A stretch of DNA of 64,000 bases from Kordia sp. SMS9 (GCF_003352465.1 NZ_CP031153.1:4488001-4552000); one strand, 5' to 3'; positions 1-8,846 are shown, counted from the first letter of the stretch. The notes: generated by a model from the sequence alone, not told the origin. Made by a program: numbers and translations.

Positions 1-24
1 AACTGTAAAAGTGAAGAGGAGAAA

Positions 25-354
25 ATGATAGAAAAATTTCTTCAGTACACAAAAAATACAAATATTAAAGAATTAAAAAAAATTAGTTCAAAAAATACTA
101 GAAAATACTTGAAATTAATCTATGAACCTATACTAAGACTAGGAGATAAAGATGCCAAAGAAAAACTTCAAAAAATGGCTTCTTCCATAAAGTGTACCGT
201 TGAAGATAAAATAAGTAAATGTAGTTATGCAGATCATCAAGGGAATAAACACTCTTTTAATATATCATTTGTGAATGGATACGATTCTCAAAAAAATGAA
301 GACAGATTATTTATTGATATTGATAAAAAATACTTTTTCAATAGTACTAATTAA
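25..354 (+). CDS. hypothetical protein (possibly 5'-truncated by the window)
   Basis: I do not recognise this 109-residue protein. It is lysine- and asparagine-rich, has no signal peptide or membrane segment, and ends about 70 bases before the HipA-like gene. The ATG is preceded by an AGGAG-like stretch, but the same frame is open back to base 1 (N-C-K-S-E-E-E-K before the Met), so the true start may lie outside the window. The N-terminal half looks helical and the C-terminal third, with alternating hydrophobic residues (SFNISFVNGYD), looks like beta strands. Its very AT-rich codon use differs somewhat from the next two genes. Confidence 0.55.
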   Translation: MIEKFLQYTKNTNIKELKKISSKNTRKYLKLIYEPILRLGDKDAKEKLQKMASSIKCTVEDKISKCSYADHQGNKHSFNISFVNGYDSQKNEDRLFIDIDKKYFFNSTN

Positions 355-421
355 AAACTTTTATTTTGTGTAAAAATTAGGAATGCTTCAATAATCATGA
401 ACTTTCTATATCTTCGCTACA

Positions 422-1201
422 ATGAATACACTCGATATTAGAACGGTAAACGTAGTTCAATACATAAAACCTTTGCGCGAAGGCGGATCACTTCCTGCCA
501 TTGTCAAAGCTGACGACGATTTTTTGTATGTGCTCAAATTTAGAGGCGCGGGACAAGGAACGAAAGCGTTGATTGCCGAATTGATCGGTGGCGAATTGGC
601 GCGTGCTGTCGGTTTAAAAATTCCCGAATTGGTCTTTATGCAGTTAGACGATTCGTTCAGTAAAACAGAACCTGACGAAGAAATTCAAGATTTACTAAAA
701 TTTAGTGTCGGACTGAATTTAGGACTCCATTTCTTATCAAGTGCCATTACGTTTGATCCTTTGGTCACTACGGTAGATGCAATCACAGCTTCCAAAGTGG
801 TGTTGCTAGACAGCATTATTAGTAATATTGACAGAACGGTGAAAAACACAAATTTGCTCCATTGGAACAAGGAATTGTGGGTCATTGATAACGGCGCAAG
901 CTTTTATTTTCATCACAATTGGGCAACTTGGGAAAACCACTTAACACGCACATTTCCGTTGATTAAAGATCACGTATTATTGTCTCAAGCTACAAAATTG
1001 AACGAAATTGCGGCAAATTTTAAAACTATTTTGACGGATGAAAAATTGACAGAAATCATCAATACCATTCCAGAAGATTGGCTGCTTCATGAAGCTGACG
1101 ACTTTTCGCCCAACGACATGCGAACAGCGTATAAAACGTATCTCAAAGCCAAATTGTCCATGATAGATTCACTCATAAAAGAAGCAGAACATGCAAAATA
1201 A
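422..1201 (+). CDS. HipA-like Ser/Thr kinase family protein
   Basis: This 259-residue protein resembles the short HipA-like kinase family, which is about half the length of E. coli HipA (about 440 residues). The N-terminal part has a nucleotide-binding-like segment (FRGAGQGTKALIAELIGGELA) in place of a classic P-loop. A catalytic-loop pattern N-x-D-R-x(3)-N-x-N is seen in SNIDRTVKNTN near residue 139, and IDNG follows about 15 residues later as the DFG-equivalent metal site, so the active residues appear intact. No HipB-like antitoxin is adjacent. The gene overlaps the DUF3037 gene downstream by 11 bases, which implies translational coupling. The kinase substrate is unknown. Confidence 0.8.
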   Translation: MNTLDIRTVNVVQYIKPLREGGSLPAIVKADDDFLYVLKFRGAGQGTKALIAELIGGELARAVGLKIPELVFMQLDDSFSKTEPDEEIQDLLKFSVGLNLGLHFLSSAITFDPLVTTVDAITASKVVLLDSIISNIDRTVKNTNLLHWNKELWVIDNGASFYFHHNWATWENHLTRTFPLIKDHVLLSQATKLNEIAANFKTILTDEKLTEIINTIPEDWLLHEADDFSPNDMRTAYKTYLKAKLSMIDSLIKEAEHAK

Positions 1202-1574
1202 AGTGACTTTCGAATATGCCATTATACGATTCATGCCCAAAGTAGAGCGTGAAGAATTCTTTAATATTGGGGTAATTGTATTTTCGAAACGGAAAAAATT
1301 TCTCGCGCTCAAATATCATGTAGACGTAAAAAAATTGGCTGCATTTTCATGCGAAATTACTTTGGAAGAACTCACACAATATCTAAAAGCTTGGGAAGCC
1401 ATCTGCAAAGGTGCGCCGCATGGTGGAAAAATGGGAACTTTTGAACGCTCTGACCGTTTCCGTTGGTTGGCCGCTTCCAAAAGTACAATGATTCTTTGTT
1501 CGCCAACACATGCAGGTTTAACGGATAATCCACAGCAGGAATTGGATGCTATTTTTGAGGAGTATGTTTGTTAG
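1191..1574 (+). CDS. DUF3037 domain-containing protein
   Basis: This 127-residue soluble protein matches the DUF3037 pattern: it opens with FEYAIIRFMPKVEREEFFNIG and continues with GVIVFSKRKKFL. Its ATG lies inside the last codons of the HipA-like kinase gene in another frame, so the two are almost certainly co-translated. From general knowledge, DUF3037 genes often follow short HipA-like kinase genes, so a partner or substrate role is a reasonable inference, but no biochemical function is known to me. The stop codon TAG lies inside the first unit of a heptanucleotide tandem repeat. Confidence 0.85.
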   Translation: MQNKVTFEYAIIRFMPKVEREEFFNIGVIVFSKRKKFLALKYHVDVKKLAAFSCEITLEELTQYLKAWEAICKGAPHGGKMGTFERSDRFRWLAASKSTMILCSPTHAGLTDNPQQELDAIFEEYVC

Positions 1575-1597
1575 CTGTTAGCTGTTAGCTGTTAGCT
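1570..1597. repeat. heptanucleotide tandem repeat, GTTAGCT x 4
   Basis: There are four perfect head-to-tail copies of GTTAGCT, the first supplying the TAG stop codon of the DUF3037 gene. The remainder of the 316-base gap up to 1890 is AT-rich with short degenerate repetitions (cataaact-like words around 1790-1830) and no supported gene. Confidence 0.9.
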
Positions 1598-1890
1598 AAA
1601 ATACTTTTTCTTTTTACATTTAGCGTTTTGTATTTTATATTTTGAGTTTTACATTTTACATTTCTTTTTTTTGATTGTTGTGAGTTGGTCGCTTAGCTTC
1701 TGTTATGAGTTGTTTTTCAATTTAAAATTTAATATTCACAATTCAACATTATAACTTCTTTATTTGTTGCGGGTTAAATCAAAACGTAAACTACTAAACT
1801 CATAAACTCATAAACCTATAAACTTCATAAACGCATTAGATTTACTATCTTAATCAAAAAGGTGAAAAACCTAAAACTACTATATGTATT

Positions 1891-2604
1891 ATGAAGAAAT
1901 ATCTCTTTTTATTCGCCGTATATTTTAATGCGATTGTTCTCTTTGCACAAGAAAAGCCTACGGAATATCCTGATTTTATGGGACAAGAACTTGCTGCAAT
2001 TGAAAAAAATGAAAAATGGCATATTCTAGAGAAAGCTACTGGCGATTTGAATAATGATGCCAAAGATGATGTTGCCATTGTGATAGAATCCAAAGAAGAT
2101 TTTATCGAAATTCGATGCAAAGATTGTCCAACTTCACTGAGCAAAGCACGTATTCTATTGGTTTTATTTTGTGAAAATGACACATTCAAAGTACATACAC
2201 AAAACAATGTATTTATTCCACGATCAGATGAAGGTGGCATGTCGTCCATGATTGAACCCGAACTCACTATTGAAGCCAATCAATTGAAGGTATCACAACA
2301 ATATACACGTTCTAATGTTTCGTATCGCTTTGAATTGCAAGAAAATCAATTTATGATTCTTATAGCAGAAAGTAACAGTGTCCACGCTGCTTCGGGAGAC
2401 ACTGAACATTGTGTGTTCGATTTTACAAAAAGTGAAATTATCATTACCGAAGGAAATATTTCGAATGAAGAAGAAGCGTATGAAAATGAAGAAGAAGGCA
2501 AAAAAGAGAAAACTACGGTGATAAAATTTGATAAAAAACCAAAGTCACTTGGGGAGTTTGGAGTTATGCACGAATGGGAAATTGCCAAATACAGATATTT
2601 ATAA
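1891..2604 (+). CDS. exported protein with a Ca-binding-like repeat motif
   Basis: This 237-residue protein has a clear signal peptide (MKKYLFLFAVYFNAIVLFAQ). Near residue 52 the stretch GDLNNDAKDDVAIVIE resembles the DxNxDGxxD calcium-binding loop of FG-GAP/VCBS proteins, and two Cys (CKDC) follow. The C-terminal region has a run of Glu/Lys (residues about 192-210). The fold is probably beta-rich. It lies 33 bases upstream of an exported M20 peptidase on the same strand and may share its transcript. The function is unknown. Confidence 0.75.
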   Translation: MKKYLFLFAVYFNAIVLFAQEKPTEYPDFMGQELAAIEKNEKWHILEKATGDLNNDAKDDVAIVIESKEDFIEIRCKDCPTSLSKARILLVLFCENDTFKVHTQNNVFIPRSDEGGMSSMIEPELTIEANQLKVSQQYTRSNVSYRFELQENQFMILIAESNSVHAASGDTEHCVFDFTKSEIIITEGNISNEEEAYENEEEGKKEKTTVIKFDKKPKSLGEFGVMHEWEIAKYRYL

Positions 2605-2637
2605 ACACCTATATGCGCACTAAAAAAGCGTTATCAA

Positions 2638-4152
2638 ATGAAGAAACAATACCAAATTTTACACTGTCTCCTACTCTGTTTCTGTGCAAACACGCTGCTT
2701 GCGCAAATACAATGGGATGAAAAAATTCAACAAGAATTACCTGCAATTCTCAAGAAACATCGCGAATTGGTGAGTATTCCTAATGTCGCTTCTGACGAAC
2801 CCAATATGATGAAAAATGTTGCTTGGGTAACCGACGCTTTTGAAAAGTTGGACTTTACGGTTTCTATCTTAAAAACGTCCACATTGCCTGTATTTTTCGC
2901 GGAAAAACAGGTAAATCCAACGGCAAAAACGATTTTATTCTATTTGCATTTGGATGGCCAAGCGGTCAATCCACAAAAGTGGAATCAAAACGATCCGTTT
3001 CAACCTGTATTAAAAAAACACACTGAAAACGGCGATTGGGAAACTATTGATTGGTCAAACATTGAAGGCAATATTGATCCTAATTGGCGAGTATTTGGTC
3101 GCGCTGCCGCAGATGATAAAGCACCGATTATCATGATGTTGACTGCGTTAGACTTCTTGCGAAAGCAGCAACAAAACCTACAATACAATATAAAAATTGT
3201 GCTCGATTTGCAAGAAGAAACACGTTCCAAAGGATTTTTAAGTACACTAAAAAAATACAAAGAAACCTACGCCGCCGATTATTTAATTATTATGGACGGA
3301 CCAGCGCATCCAACCAACAAACCAACGTTGACTTTTGGCTGTCGCGGAATAGCTACTATGAACATTAGCATTTACGGCGCAAAATTGCCGCAACACAGCG
3401 GACATTATGGAAATTACGCGCCCAATCCTGTGTTTTCAATGTCGCACTTATTGGCAAGTATGAAAGATGCTTCTGGAAAAGTTAGTATTGAAGGTTTTTA
3501 TGACGGAATTGACTTGAATGCGGAAACACAGCAATTGTTAGCACAAGTTCCTGATGACAATGCAGAAATTCAGGAAAATTTAGGCATTGCAAAAGCAGAT
3601 AATGTTGGGAAAACCTATCAAGAAGCCTTGCAATATCCGTCGTTGAATGTACGTCATATTGAAACTTCTTGGAAAGGTCCAGGCTTGAAAACAATCATTC
3701 CTGAGATCATTACGGCGTATTTAGATGTGCGTTTGGTAAAAGAAACCGACGGAATAGTACAACTAGAAAAAATTAAAAAACACATTGAAAAACAAGGCTA
3801 TTTAGTATTATTTCGTGAACCGACAGCTGCTGAACGTTTGAAACATCCTAAAATCGCATCTATAAAAACAAATCCTGGTGTCAACGCTTTCAGAACCGAT
3901 ATCAATTCGTTCATTGGTACGAAGTTGCGTGAAACCATTGCAAACGAATTTGGCGCTCCTCCAATCATGATTCGTACCATGGGCGGCACCGTTCCGATTA
4001 CACCTGCCATACAAGTGTTAGACATTCCTGCGATTATTGTTCCGATGGTAAATATGGACAACAACCAGCACAATCCGAACGAAAATATTCGCATTGGCAA
4101 TATTACACAAGGAATTAAAATGTGTTTGGCAATTTTGACGATGAAATTGTAA
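2638..4152 (+). CDS. exported M20/M28-type zinc metallopeptidase
   Basis: This 504-residue protein has a signal peptide ending in LLAQ, so it probably acts in the periplasm. The M20 fold is visible: metal and catalytic motifs are LHLDGQ (about residue 103), the bridging Asp in RAAADDKAP (about 160), the general-base pair LQEETRS (about 198) and the metal Asp in IIMDGPAHP (about 220). Dimerisation-domain sequence follows, and the last metal-site region is near NQHNPNE at the C-terminus. Family members hydrolyse peptides or N-acyl amino acids as dipeptidases or carboxypeptidases; the substrate cannot be told here. It is followed after 10 bases by a heptanucleotide-like repeat. Confidence 0.88.
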   Translation: MKKQYQILHCLLLCFCANTLLAQIQWDEKIQQELPAILKKHRELVSIPNVASDEPNMMKNVAWVTDAFEKLDFTVSILKTSTLPVFFAEKQVNPTAKTILFYLHLDGQAVNPQKWNQNDPFQPVLKKHTENGDWETIDWSNIEGNIDPNWRVFGRAAADDKAPIIMMLTALDFLRKQQQNLQYNIKIVLDLQEETRSKGFLSTLKKYKETYAADYLIIMDGPAHPTNKPTLTFGCRGIATMNISIYGAKLPQHSGHYGNYAPNPVFSMSHLLASMKDASGKVSIEGFYDGIDLNAETQQLLAQVPDDNAEIQENLGIAKADNVGKTYQEALQYPSLNVRHIETSWKGPGLKTIIPEIITAYLDVRLVKETDGIVQLEKIKKHIEKQGYLVLFREPTAAERLKHPKIASIKTNPGVNAFRTDINSFIGTKLRETIANEFGAPPIMIRTMGGTVPITPAIQVLDIPAIIVPMVNMDNNQHNPNENIRIGNITQGIKMCLAILTMKL

Positions 4153-4159
4153 TTTTTTA

Positions 4160-4187
4160 GTTGTTTGTTATTTGTTGTTTGTTTTTC
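4160..4187. repeat. degenerate heptanucleotide repeat, GTTGTTT-like
   Basis: Units are GTTGTTT, GTTATTT and GTTGTTT, followed by a decayed GTTTTTC. It begins eight bases after the stop codon of the M20 peptidase gene, in the same 3' position as the other heptamer arrays of this window. Confidence 0.6.
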
Positions 4188-4231
4188 GTAGTTTCAAACC
4201 TAAAACCAGACACCCAAAAACCCAACAAAAA

Positions 4232-4582
4232 ATGCCCAAAATAGAATACCGCATTTACGTCGTTGAACTTTCCAAAAAAGTATTTACCGAAAATACAAAG
4301 TTTCGCTTGGCGAATCCGCAGTTTAATGGTGTATTGGAATGTTTGTATGTAGGCATGACGAGTAAAACACCCAAAGAACGCTTCTTGCAACACAAAACCG
4401 GTTTTCGCAACAAAAAAGGACACAAATTGTCTTCTAATATTGTTGAAAAATACGGTTTGTATTTACGTCCAAGTTTATACAATCATATAGATCCGTTGCC
4501 AACACGACACCAAGCTTTACAGGCGGAAAAATGGCTTGCCATGGAATTACGAAGAAAACGATATGCGGTATGGTTTAATTAG
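4232..4582 (+). CDS. GIY-YIG-like nuclease domain protein
   Basis: This is a 116-residue protein. The frame also opens at 4172, but the ATG at 4232 gives MPKIEYRIYVVEL, and the earlier stretch lies in repeat sequence, so 4232 is preferred. RIYVVEL stands at the GIY strand and CLYVGMT at the YIG strand, followed by TPKERFLQH with the expected Arg. A Glu in LQAEKWLAMEL could be the metal ligand. These features suggest a stand-alone GIY-YIG (UvrC-N-like) domain of about 90-110 residues. The motifs are divergent, so catalytic activity is uncertain. Confidence 0.65.
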   Translation: MPKIEYRIYVVELSKKVFTENTKFRLANPQFNGVLECLYVGMTSKTPKERFLQHKTGFRNKKGHKLSSNIVEKYGLYLRPSLYNHIDPLPTRHQALQAEKWLAMELRRKRYAVWFN

Positions 4583-4602
4583 ACGTGCTTTGCTGTTATA
4601 CT

Positions 4603-4622
4603 TGTTCCTGCGAAGGCTGGAA
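4603..4622. repeat. short palindromic intergenic element, degenerate copy
   Basis: TTCCTGC-gaa-GGCTGGAA forms an imperfect hairpin. It is related to the perfect copy TTCCCGC-gtag-GCGGGAA just after recG at 8499-8516. The rest of the 172-base gap shows nothing else recognisable. Confidence 0.5.
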
Positions 4623-4754
4623 TTATACCAATTTACTTAGACACCATTTACTTTTAGGTTATTTTCCTTCGTTTTATGAATATAAAAAAACAGCTTCAAC
4701 ATAATTCACAATTTCAAAGATTTACATACCTTTAAAAAACAAAACTTAAAAACT

Positions 4755-5006
4755 ATGAGCTTATTATATTCTTTACTAGTTGGCGGCGTTGCAGGTTGGC
4801 TTGCTGGAAATTTGATGAAAGGCGGCGGATATGGAATCGTGCTTAATATCGTGTTAGGTCTTATCGGCGGAATTGTAGCCGGATGGCTGTTTAAAGAATT
4901 TAATATCAATTGGTTTTCTGGCATGCACAGCATTCTTGCAGATATTTTAAAAGGCGCGGTTGGTGCGTCTGTCGTATTATTTGTAGCAGGTTTATTCAAA
5001 AAATAA
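4755..5006 (+). CDS. GlsB/YeaQ/YmgE family membrane protein
   Basis: This 83-residue, very hydrophobic protein has glycine-rich helices: LLVGGVAGWLAGNLMKGGGYG, IVLGLIGGIVAGWLF, and a third segment ending LFVAGLFKK. It matches the transglycosylase-associated/GlsB family of small inner-membrane proteins linked to general stress responses in other bacteria. Three membrane segments are likely. A hairpin terminator follows at once, so it is probably monocistronic. Confidence 0.88.
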   Translation: MSLLYSLLVGGVAGWLAGNLMKGGGYGIVLNIVLGLIGGIVAGWLFKEFNINWFSGMHSILADILKGAVGASVVLFVAGLFKK

Positions 5007-5011
5007 AATAC

Positions 5012-5058
5012 AAAAACCAATAGCACAGCTTCACTTTGCGTTGTGATATTGGTTTTTT
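5012..5058. terminator. bidirectional hairpin terminator
   Basis: The 11-base arms AAAAACCAATA (5012-5022) and TATTGGTTTTT (5047-5057) pair perfectly, with T or A tracts on both sides. It separates the convergent GlsB-like gene (+) and the 5084 gene (-). Confidence 0.85.
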
Positions 5059-5083
5059 GATTACAAAGATTTATAGCTATATT

Positions 5084-5458
5084 TTATAACTCCATAATTT
5101 TGTATGTAACAGGAAGTTCTTCAAAATGTTGTCCTTTAAAGTTAAAACCTGCAACTCCTTCACCGTCTGCTTCTAAGCCCATATTTGCATTAAAACCAAA
5201 CTCAATAGGTGTAATTGGATTGTTTGATGGAATATATCCGTTTAAAGAAATTACTTTAACAAACTGCTTAAAACCAGTAGCATATAATGTTCCTGTAACG
5301 TTTCCTTTGTATGGCTTATCGCCTGGATTTCCTAAAGTAATTTCCACACTTCCATGAACTTTATGCGTTTCTGGATCAGCAGTTAAATTAAAATTTACAA
5401 TTGGGGAATTTAAGTTTACAGTACTTCCCATAGTACCTCTAATAATTAATGTTGACAT
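5084..5458 (-). CDS. small beta-rich protein, possibly DUF1842-like
   Basis: This is a 124-residue protein starting MSTLIIRGTMGSTVN at the ATG at 5458-5456. The frame extends upstream to 5542, but that part has an implausible N-terminus, so the internal start is chosen. There is no signal peptide. The alternating pattern (IVNFNLTADPETHKVHGSVEIT, then GNVTGTLYATGF) suggests an all-beta fold and recalls DUF1842 proteins; this assignment is weak. No cysteines are present. It stands alone after a 290-base AT-rich gap with no other gene. Confidence 0.65.
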   Translation of the reverse strand: MSTLIIRGTMGSTVNLNSPIVNFNLTADPETHKVHGSVEITLGNPGDKPYKGNVTGTLYATGFKQFVKVISLNGYIPSNNPITPIEFGFNANMGLEADGEGVAGFNFKGQHFEELPVTYKIMEL

Positions 5459-5773
5459 GATGATTTTATTTAAAACTCCTACTCTATTTAAAAACGGCTT
5501 TTCGGATGACGCCTTTGCAATCAAAAAATGGTAGTCACTCAATTTGAATTCTTTGTTTTTGATTACATTACAAATGTCTCACGAAATACATTTTTTTTTA
5601 AGGTAGAAATTACTTGCTTATGTAAAAACGTTAAAATTGTATATAATACGCGGATTAATACCTATATGTAAAACTAAGTAGTTTTCAGCTAGAAAAAGAC
5701 TTCAGTATTTAGATATCAGAATTGGGCTTTTTTAATCAAAAAAATCCTAAATATGCAGGAACAATGAATACTG

Positions 5774-5805
5774 TTTGATTAAGAATCCTATTTGATTTAC
5801 TTTTG
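5774..5805 (+). promoter_or_regulatory. Bacteroidetes sigma-A type promoter
   Basis: TTTG (5774-5777), a 20-base spacer and TACTTTTG (5798-5805) fit the Bacteroidetes -33/-7 consensus TTTG-N(about 19)-TAnnTTTG. It sits 28 bases before the lipoprotein ATG at 5833. Confidence 0.7.
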
Positions 5806-5832
5806 ATGAACTGATTAAGACTAAAATATGAC

Positions 5833-6294
5833 ATGAAATATACTACAGTAATACTCTTTCTATTGTTAGTAACTTCCTGCACGAATAAAGAGTTAGAGAT
5901 TCAAAAAAGATCATTTAATCTTTTGAAAAGTTTGGACAGCTTGCAATTTGATGATTTCTTAAATTCATGTTTTTCTTTGGAAAACTACAAAGCATTGGCT
6001 GTCAAAAGTAATATTGCTCAAAAGTATAAAGACGAAATACTACCTTTAACAAACGAAGAATGGAAATTTTATAGACAAAAAGACTATGAAAATTTCTTAG
6101 ATAGAACTGAAGAATTCCAGATTATTTGGAAACATATTAAATTTGAAGAATTTCACTATGTAAAGAATATATCTTTTGGGATGAAATGTTTAGACGGAAC
6201 TATTTTTTTTACTTATAAAAATGAGCTTTATGAAGCTAGAGTCTATACAATTGATGATGGAAATCAATATCAAATTTTTTCTTTTAAAATGTAA
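5833..6294 (+). CDS. putative lipoprotein, unknown function
   Basis: This is a 153-residue protein. The N-terminus MKYTTVILFLLLVTSC is a lipoprotein signal with the lipobox LVTSC, so Cys16 is the likely lipid-bearing residue. The mature part is charged and probably helical (LLKSLDSLQFDDFLNS), with a beta-rich C-terminal end. I do not recognise the family. It has its own promoter and is followed by the recG promoter, so it is likely monocistronic. Confidence 0.7.
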   Translation: MKYTTVILFLLLVTSCTNKELEIQKRSFNLLKSLDSLQFDDFLNSCFSLENYKALAVKSNIAQKYKDEILPLTNEEWKFYRQKDYENFLDRTEEFQIIWKHIKFEEFHYVKNISFGMKCLDGTIFFTYKNELYEARVYTIDDGNQYQIFSFKM

Positions 6295-6350
6295 GAAACT
6301 AAAAATACTTCATTAAACTGATCATCATGACTGAAAGAACATTTTTATTA

Positions 6351-6382
6351 TTTGTGAAACTTTAGTCAATCCCTTACTTTTG
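6351..6382 (+). promoter_or_regulatory. promoter of recG
   Basis: TTTG (6351-6354), a 20-base spacer and TACTTTTG (6375-6382) lie immediately before the ATG at 6388. The mRNA would therefore be leaderless or have a leader of only a few bases. Confidence 0.6.
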
Positions 6383-6387
6383 ATTGA

Positions 6388-8493
6388 ATGAATTCAAACG
6401 TATTACAAACTCCTATTGATTACCTAAAAGGTGTCGGTCCCAACCGTGCCGATCTGTTGCGGAAGGAGTTGGGAATTCATACGTATCAAGACTTCATCAA
6501 CCTTTTTCCGAATCGGTATATTGACAAAACACGCTATTTTAAGATCAATGAGTTGCAACGGAATTCTTCGGAAGTGCAAGTCGTTGGAAAGATTGTGCAT
6601 CTTAAAATGGTACAGCAAAAACGCGGAAAACGCTTGGTGGCTACGTTTACCGACGGAACTGGCGAAATGGAACTCGTTTGGTTTCGCGGTCACAAATGGA
6701 TTAAAGACAGCATCAAACTGAATACGCCGTATGTAATTTTCGGCAAAACGAATTGGTTCAACGGAATGTTTTCCATGCCACATCCTGAAATGGAATTGCT
6801 AAAAGAACACGAGCAAAGTCTGCGAACCGCCATGCAGCCTGTGTATCCTTCTACAGAAAAATTAAACAACAAAGGCATTACCAACAGAGTTATCAATAAG
6901 TTGATGCAACAATTATTTATAGAATCGCGTACGCAATTTTATGAAACCTTGCCTCCTACGATTTTGGAGGAACTCAAATTGATTTCCAAAAGTGAAGCAT
7001 TGTTTAATATTCACTTTCCGAAAAATCAAGAATTGCTGGCAAAAGCACAATATCGACTGAAGTTTGAAGAGCTTTTTTACATTCAGATTCAACTCATTAC
7101 CAAAAACCTCATCCATAAAAGTAAAATAAAAGGCTTTCCATTTGATCAAGTTGGAGAAAAGTTTAATGAATTTTATGCCAATCATTTACCGTTCGAATTG
7201 ACCAACGCACAAAAACGTGTGATGAAGGAAATTCGAAACGATTTAGGCAGCAATGCACAAATGAATCGACTCTTACAAGGTGATGTTGGTTCCGGAAAAA
7301 CAATTGTCGCACTGATGTCTATGTTATTGGCGATTGACAACGATTTTCAAGCCTGTATTATGGCGCCGACGGAGATTTTAGCCATTCAGCATTACAACGG
7401 AATCATGGAATTGGTAAAACCGCTAGGATTGAACGTAAAACTGCTGACAGGTTCCGTAAAAACGAAAGACAGACGCGTAATTCATGAAATGTTGGAAGAT
7501 GGTTCACTACATATTTTGATTGGGACACACGCCATTTTGGAAGATAAAGTTCAGTTTCAAAATCTCGGTTTGGCAATTATTGACGAGCAACATCGCTTTG
7601 GAGTGGCGCAACGTGCTAAATTATGGCATAAAAACACCTTTCCGCCGCATATTTTGGTGATGACTGCAACGCCAATTCCGCGAACGTTAGCTATGAGTTT
7701 GTATGGCGATTTGGATGTATCTGTTATTGATGAATTGCCTCCTGGCAGAAAAACCATTAAAACCGTTCATAGGTACGATAGCAACCGTTTGAAAGTCTTT
7801 AAATTCATTCGTGATGAAATTGCCAAAGGACGACAAATTTATATTGTATATCCGCTGATTCAAGAATCAGAACAGCTTGATTATAAAGACTTAATGGACG
7901 GTTACGAAAGCATAGCGCGCGAATTTCCGATGCCTAATTACCAAATTTCCATTGTACACGGAAAGATGAAACCTGCGGATAAAGATTTTGAAATGAATCG
8001 TTTTATCAAAGGAGAAACACAAATTATGGTGGCAACGACGGTGATTGAAGTTGGCGTAAACGTTCCGAATGCTTCTGTGATGATTATTGAAAGTGCCGAA
8101 CGTTTTGGCTTGTCACAATTGCATCAGTTGCGCGGTCGCGTTGGTCGTGGCGCGGAACAAAGCTTTTGTATTCTCATGACGAGTCACAAATTAAGTGCCG
8201 ATGGAAAAACACGTTTGGAAACGATGGTTCGTACCAGTGACGGATTCGAAATTGCAGAAGTCGATCTCAAATTACGCGGTCCAGGAAACATCATGGGAAC
8301 GCAACAAAGCGGCGTTTTAAATCTGAAAATTGCGGATATTGTAAAAGACAATGATATTTTAAAAACGGCACGTTATTTTGCGTTGCAAGTCTTAAAAGCG
8401 GATCCGAATTTAGCCTTACCAGAACACAAAGCCGTTCGCTATACTTATGCGCAATTAGTGAAACATAAGAATATTTGGAATTATATATCGTAG
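6388..8493 (+). CDS. recG: ATP-dependent DNA helicase RecG
   Basis: This is 701 residues, the normal length. RecG remodels stalled replication forks and Holliday junctions in the cytoplasm. The N-terminal wedge/OB region (about residues 1-200) includes YLKGVGPNRADLL. Helicase motifs follow: Walker A GDVGSGKT (about 298), the DEQH box IIDEQHRFG (about 396), ATPIPRTLAM (motif III), TTVIEVGVNVPNA (motif V) and QLRGRVGRG (motif VI). The TRG-type C-terminus with LRGPGNIMGTQQSG is present. No key residue is missing. Confidence 0.97.
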   Translation: MNSNVLQTPIDYLKGVGPNRADLLRKELGIHTYQDFINLFPNRYIDKTRYFKINELQRNSSEVQVVGKIVHLKMVQQKRGKRLVATFTDGTGEMELVWFRGHKWIKDSIKLNTPYVIFGKTNWFNGMFSMPHPEMELLKEHEQSLRTAMQPVYPSTEKLNNKGITNRVINKLMQQLFIESRTQFYETLPPTILEELKLISKSEALFNIHFPKNQELLAKAQYRLKFEELFYIQIQLITKNLIHKSKIKGFPFDQVGEKFNEFYANHLPFELTNAQKRVMKEIRNDLGSNAQMNRLLQGDVGSGKTIVALMSMLLAIDNDFQACIMAPTEILAIQHYNGIMELVKPLGLNVKLLTGSVKTKDRRVIHEMLEDGSLHILIGTHAILEDKVQFQNLGLAIIDEQHRFGVAQRAKLWHKNTFPPHILVMTATPIPRTLAMSLYGDLDVSVIDELPPGRKTIKTVHRYDSNRLKVFKFIRDEIAKGRQIYIVYPLIQESEQLDYKDLMDGYESIAREFPMPNYQISIVHGKMKPADKDFEMNRFIKGETQIMVATTVIEVGVNVPNASVMIIESAERFGLSQLHQLRGRVGRGAEQSFCILMTSHKLSADGKTRLETMVRTSDGFEIAEVDLKLRGPGNIMGTQQSGVLNLKIADIVKDNDILKTARYFALQVLKADPNLALPEHKAVRYTYAQLVKHKNIWNYIS

Positions 8494-8498
8494 ACTCG

Positions 8499-8516
8499 TT
8501 CCCGCGTAGGCGGGAA
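8499..8516. repeat. REP-like palindrome
   Basis: TTCCCGC-gtag-GCGGGAA is a perfect 7-base stem starting five bases after the recG stop codon. It could act as a 3' hairpin but lacks a T tract. A decayed relative is at 4603. Confidence 0.6.
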
Positions 8517-8518
8517 TC

Positions 8519-8635
8519 TCTTAGACCGCTTTGCTGCTAGAATCTAGATCGCTCCTATTAGAATCTAAATTTTAAACGTCTTTGCGAGCGTTGTACATTG
8601 AGCTTCCCGAAATGTACAATGTGTGGCAATCTGTG
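8519..8635. repeat. mosaic intergenic repeats downstream of recG
   Basis: Two families meet here. At 8519-8577 is a TTAGACCGC...CTAGATCG block that recurs in inverse orientation at 28953-29006. At 8578-8635 is a copy of the GTCtTTGCGAG...GGCAATCTG element whose centre contains a hairpin, TTGTACATT...AATGTACAA. In the rest of the gap to 8846 no gene is supported. Confidence 0.65.
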
Positions 8636-8846
8636 ACTTCAAAGAACAATCACGTTATACAATACACGGACTGCCGCTTCGTAAATGCCTCAGTAACGTT
8701 TCTGAAATGTTATTCTTGAAAATAATGTATGATTCCTCTTTGCGTGGAGAGTGGAAATCTGTTTCTTAGTATTAACAAATCCAAAAAAAACAAACAAAAA
8801 AATCGTACATTTAAAACAGTCTTAAAAATAACTAACACTATACATT

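Noticed and set aside
422..1574. Classic hipBA toxin-antitoxin operon
   Set aside because: No HipB-like helix-turn-helix gene is adjacent and the kinase is much shorter than HipA; the pair is reported as HipA-like plus DUF3037 only.
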